This document shows positions 59,992 to 64,000 of a DNA stretch of 64,000 bases, piece after piece. Each line of letters opens with the position of its first letter. Position 1 is the stretch's first letter. The notes under the pieces are model-generated. The model searched no databases and was not told the DNA's origin. It saw nothing but the letters and a program-made list of their open reading frames with translations. Location: the NCBI RefSeq assembly GCF_932294415.1, contig NC_065536.1, forward strand, positions 4,102,974-4,166,973, in the 5' to 3' direction. Made by a program: the position numbers and the translations under genes. Source of the stretch: Quercus robur (Eukaryota > Streptophyta > Magnoliopsida > Fagales > Fagaceae).

Positions 59992-62900
59992 CTAGAGCAA
60001 ACTTAAGAGATTGTTTGCAATAAGATAAGAAGCATAAGCATCATGAATGGCATACTTGACCTGTTCATGTGAAAAAACCCTAGCACCCCAATCTGAGAAA
60101 GTAACACTTTTTGGCTCCTCATAGTACACCCCAACTTCACTAGCTAACTCAACTAAACCACACCCATCAAGGTTAGGCTTCTTAAGCACCCTAGCAGCCA
60201 AATGACCCAGTTCCACACCAGTAGGGGTGGCAAATGGGCGGGTTGGGTCATAAATGGGTTGGGTCATAGATGGGTTGGATGTATAATTATCCATTTATCC
60301 ATTTATGACCCGTATATATATAAATTAATTATCCATTACCAACCCAACCCATTTAATTAGTAACCCACCCATTTAACCCAATATGACCCAAATACCTCTA
60401 AAACTACTTGAATATACTCTTGACCTCCAAAATACCCATAAATACCTAAAATGATGCAAATACCTCTAATCTGCCAAAATTACCAATATACCCTTGGACA
60501 TCCAAAATTATCCCCAAAATGTCCCAAAACTCAAAAAATGACCAAAATACCCCCGAAACCTAAAAATTACCAAAATACCCCCCAAAACCTAAAAATTGAC
60601 CAAAATACCTCCAAAACCTAAAAATGACCAAAATATCCCCAAAACCCAAAAAATGACCAAAATACCCTCAAAACCCAAAAAAATGACCAAAATACCATCA
60701 AAACCTAAAAATGACCAAAATACCTCCGAAACCCAAAAAATGACCAAAATACTCTCAAACCTGAAAATGACCAAAATACCCCTTAAACCCAAAAAATTAC
60801 CAAAATACCCCCGAAACCTAAAAATGACCAAAATACTTCCAAAACCCAAAAAAATGGCCAAAATACCCTCGAAACCCAAAAAATGACCAAAATACCCCGA
60901 AACCTAAAAAATTACCAAAATACCCCCGAAACCCAAAAACTGACCAAAATACCCCCAAAACCCAAAAACTGACCAAAATACCCCCAAAACCTTAAAATTA
61001 CCAAAATGCCCTCGAAACCCAAAAAATGATCAAAATACCCCAAAACCTAAAAATGACCAAAATACCCCCGAAACCTCAAAAAATACCAAAATACCCCCGA
61101 AACTCAAAAAATACCAAAATACCTCCGAAACTCAAAAAATACCAAATATCCTTGAAATCCAAAAAATGACCGAAATATCCTCGAAACCTAAAAATGACCA
61201 AAATACCACCGAAACCTAAAAAATTACCAAAATACCCCCGAAACCCAAAAACTGACCAAAATACCCCCAAAACCTTAAAATTACCAAAATGCCCTCGAAA
61301 CTCAAAAAAAGATCAAAATACCCCAAAACCTAAAAATGACCAAAATACCTCCAAAACCTCAAAAAATACCAAAATACCCCCGAAACTTAAAAAATACCAA
61401 AATACCTCCAAAACTCAAAAGATACCAAATATCCTTGAAACCCAAAAAATGACCGAAATATCCTCGAAACCTAAAAATGACCAAAATACCACCGAAACCT
61501 AAAAAATTACCAAAATACTTCTAAACCCTAGAAATTTACCGAAATAACCCTAAAACTAAAAGATGACAGAAATGCCCTCGTAACCTAGAAAATGCTAAAA
61601 TACCCTTAGAATCTAAAAGATGATCAAAATAACCCCGAAACCTAAAAAATTACCGAAATTCCCTCGAAACCTATAAAATGAATGAAAGACTCTTAGAACC
61701 TTTAATTTGTCAAAAATATCCTTGAAACATCCAAAATATCCCGAAACCTCTATTTCGGTAATTTTAGATGTTTCAGGTGTATTTTGGTCATCTTACATGT
61801 TTAGGGGCATTTTGGTCATAATTTGGGTTTCAGGGGTTTTTATCGATCATTTTTTTAGGTTTTTGGGTTATTTTGGTATTTTTTTTAAGGTTTTTGGGGG
61901 TATTTCGATCATTTTTTAGGTTTCAGGGTATTTTGGTAATTTTTTTAGGTTTCTGGGGTATTTCAATTATTTTTTAGGTTTTAGAGGTATTTCAGTCATT
62001 TTTTAGGTTTATGGAGTATTTTGGTAATTTTTTAGGTTTAGGGAGTATTTTGGTAATTTTTTAGGTTTTGGGTGTATTTTGGTAATTGTTAGGTTTTGGG
62101 GGTATTTTGGTCATTTTTTTTTTCGGTTTTTGGGGTATTTTGGTCATTGTTTTAGGTTTTGGGGTTATTTTAGTAATTTTTTAGGTCTTGGGGTATTTTA
62201 ATCATTTTACAGGTTTCAGAGGTATTTTGATCATTTTTTAGGTTTCGGGGGTATTTTTGGTAATTTTAAGGTTTCAAAAGTATTTCAGTCATTTTTAAGG
62301 TTTAGGAAGCATTTTGGTCATTTTTTAGGTTTTTAGGGTATTTTGGTAATTTTTGGGTTTTGGGGATATTTTGGACATTTTAGAGGTTTGGGGGGGGGTA
62401 TTTTGCTCATTTTAGAGGTTTTGGAGGTATTTTTCTCATTTTGGGGGTTTTGGGGGTATTTTGGTCATTTTTTGGATTTTGAGGGTATTTTGGTCAGTTT
62501 TTGGGTTTTGGGGATATTTTGAACATTTGAGAGGTTTTGGGGGGTATTTTAGTAATTTTTAGGTTTTAGGGGTGTTTTGGTCATTTTTTGGGTTTTGGAG
62601 GTATTTTGGTCATTTTTAGGTTTCGGGGGTATTTTGGTCATTTTTTGGGTTTTGGTGGTATTTTAGTAATTTTTAGGTTTTAGGGGTGTTTTGGTCATTT
62701 TTTGGGTTTTGGAGGTATTTTGGTCATTTTTAGGTTTCGGGGGTATTTTGGTCATTTTTTGGGTTTTGGGGGTATTTTGGTCATTTTTTTGGGTTTCAGG
62801 GATATTTTGGTCATTTTTTTGGTTTTGGGGGTATTTTGGTCATTTTTAGGTTTTGAGGGGTATTTTGGTCATTTTATAGGTTTCAGGGGTATTTTGGTCA

Positions 62901-63584
62901 TTTTTTGGGTTTTAGGGGTATTTTGGTCATTTTTTGGGTTTTAGGGGTATTTTGGTCATTTTTTAAGTTTCAAGGGTATTTTAGTCATTTTTTAGAAATT
63001 TAGATTTTATGTTGTTTATTTAAATTTTAGATGGGTTTAGTGGGTATTAGTGGGATTATCCATTTAGACCCATTTAATTAAATAACCAAATGGGTCTTTA
63101 CCCATTTAACCCAAATATTCAAATGGGTTGGGTTAAGACTTATCCAAATAAGGTAGGTAATGGGTGGGTTCATGGATATGGATAAAAATTGCCACCCCTA
63201 CACACCAGTCTTACAACCGAACATCTGGGGCCATTGTAGTATTTTCTTGACCTTATCCTTCACTCCAATGCCAACGAAACACACATTTGAATCACTCAAA
63301 AATTTCTTGATGGATTCAGGAAATGAATCCAAGTAGTATAATTGAACTATAAGACAGCGAGTCCCAATACAAAGGATCAATAACATTGCACCATTGCAAT
63401 TGGGTTTGCACTTGATATCAAATGCCACAATAGGTGCAACCAAAGGCTTTTCAAAGGAAGACCTTAGCTCATCAATATGAGCATCTACTAGAACAGCACG
63501 GTCCACTACACTTGCCTTTACATAAACTCCTTGTATTTCTATTTCATACAGGCACATTTTGGATAGGAGAGAAATGGGAATCAT
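59992..63584 (-). pseudogene. WRN-type 3'-5' exonuclease-like gene, split by a transposon
   Basis: A single-exon host gene whose halves are 63584-63201 and 60213-59992. Leaving out the inserted element and one copy of its 8-bp target gives 606 bases, 201 aa, joining ...MFGCKTGV to ELGHLAARVL... without a break. The fold is the DnaQ/RNase H-like 3'-5' exonuclease of Werner-syndrome-like plant proteins: VAFDIKCKPN (ExoI, residues 53-62), FVGIGVKDKVKKI (ExoII, 103-115) and VKYAIHDAYASYLI (ExoIII, 180-193). Of the usual DEDDy metal ligands, D56, Y182 and D186 are present, but the Glu of DxE is K58 and the ExoII Asp is K111, so enzyme activity is doubtful even without the insertion. As it stands, translation of the 5' half meets a stop (TAG) in the element's first three bases. 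Transcript removal of the element by splicing cannot be excluded. Confidence 0.85.
60222..63200. mobile_element. Fold-back hAT-like DNA transposon with minisatellite arms
   Basis: The element of 2,979 bp has 12-bp perfect terminal inverted repeats (TAGGGGTGGCAA) and a perfect 8-bp target duplication, CACACCAG, at 60214-60221 and 63201-63208. Eight-base targets and such ends point to the hAT superfamily. Subterminal ATGGGTTGGGT-type repeats occupy about 60230-60400 and 63025-63175. The left arm (about 60500-61735) repeats a unit of 28-30 bases, GACCAAAATACCCCCAAAAC plus CTAAAAAT; the right arm (about 61760-62995) has the same unit in reverse complement. The arms meet at a tip, CCGAAA cctcta TTTCGG, at 61741-61758, near the element's midpoint. 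No transposase is encoded. Reading frames in the arms are repeats of YFGNFLGF type and are not genes. Confidence 0.92.
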
Positions 63585-64000
63585 AGTGTTTTTTTAGCTT
63601 CTAACCTTCACCCTAGCTAGGCATGATGAGGAAGCACTAGCTGTATTGTACGTGTTAGTTTATAGAAGTGAGAGTTTGGTGGTTTGGTGGCAACTGAACT
63701 TCAATTACTTTCTGCTCATTTAAGTTGTCTTATTAGTTTAATAAAGACAGTAAAATGTCTTATTATATAGTTGGTAAAATTTCTTGATGTTACACCTGAA
63801 TCTCAGAGTTCTCTCATTTTTATTGAAACAGATAATGAAGAGCTTCCAAATTTTAAAAACAATGAATATTGAGTTACTTGGTAAAGTCTTTTAACATCAC
63901 ACATGAATCTTTCAATCAAATAATACTTTTGAAACGTAAATTCATAAAATGTCTTACTAGTTGGTAAAGTTTTTTGATGTTGCACTTGAACCTTAAAATT
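63585..64000. other. Upstream flank of the exonuclease-like gene
   Basis: AT-rich sequence with the probable promoter on the minus strand. No further gene is recognised to the right edge. A weak direct repeat, TAGTTGGTAAA(A/G)TTT, occurs at 63768 and 63959. Confidence 0.4.

Noticed and set aside
60589-62944. Several 60-100-codon frames of type GILVIFRFRGYFGHF or KMTKIPSKPK
   Set aside because: They are translations of the 28-30-base repeat units in the fold-back arms, open on both strands because the repeat has few stop codons.

Overview
The window is nuclear DNA of a flowering plant. It is AT-rich, its genes have many GT-AG introns, and it carries plant-specific families (SOQ1, ARID-HMG, DYW-type PPR, pectinesterase, bHLH147-150-like) among MITEs, a Helitron, SINEs and solo LTRs. 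The gene set and the SINE and MITE types fit a woody eudicot, perhaps a rosid such as Fagaceae; that last step is a weak inference.

Layout. 1-967: 5' end of a pectinesterase gene on the minus strand, running off the left edge, with a 185-bp Mutator-type MITE in intron 1. 1217-5382: a tandemly duplicated intergenic block. One copy took a solo LTR, and next to it lies a fragment of the promoter and start of the next gene. 7641-12475: a complete six-exon ARID-HMG chromatin protein gene (375 aa) with a short Helitron in intron 1. 13110-25815: a threefold tandem array pairing a decayed DYW-class PPR gene (plus strand) with an intact small secreted-protein gene (minus strand). 26144-41578: a complete 28-exon SOQ1 gene (1084 aa; HAD, membrane helix, thioredoxin-like, NHL propeller), whose introns hold an LTR-like remnant, tandem duplications and a minisatellite. 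41579-48790: intergenic, ending in a duplicated 282-bp block with CACGTG motifs. 49557-50201: an intronless-CDS atypical bHLH gene with a 5'-UTR intron. 50202-59991: intergenic, with decayed tandem repeats and tRNA-derived SINEs. 59992-63584: an exonuclease-fold gene split by a 2,979-bp fold-back DNA transposon.

The two most unusual things are these. First, the fold-back element at 60222-63200: 12-bp terminal repeats and a perfect 8-bp target duplication, with an interior of two opposed minisatellite arms that could form a hairpin over 1 kb long; dropping the element and one target copy gives back a continuous 201-codon host reading frame. Second, the three secreted proteins of 114-117 aa, whose reading frames and 5'-UTR introns have survived in all three tandem units while the PPR gene beside each has decayed.

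The genes are not an operon or an evident pathway. SOQ1 (photoprotection), the ARID-HMG and bHLH proteins (transcription) and the pectinesterase (cell wall) act separately. All calls were made by eye from translations, splice signals and remembered family sequences; no database search was run.
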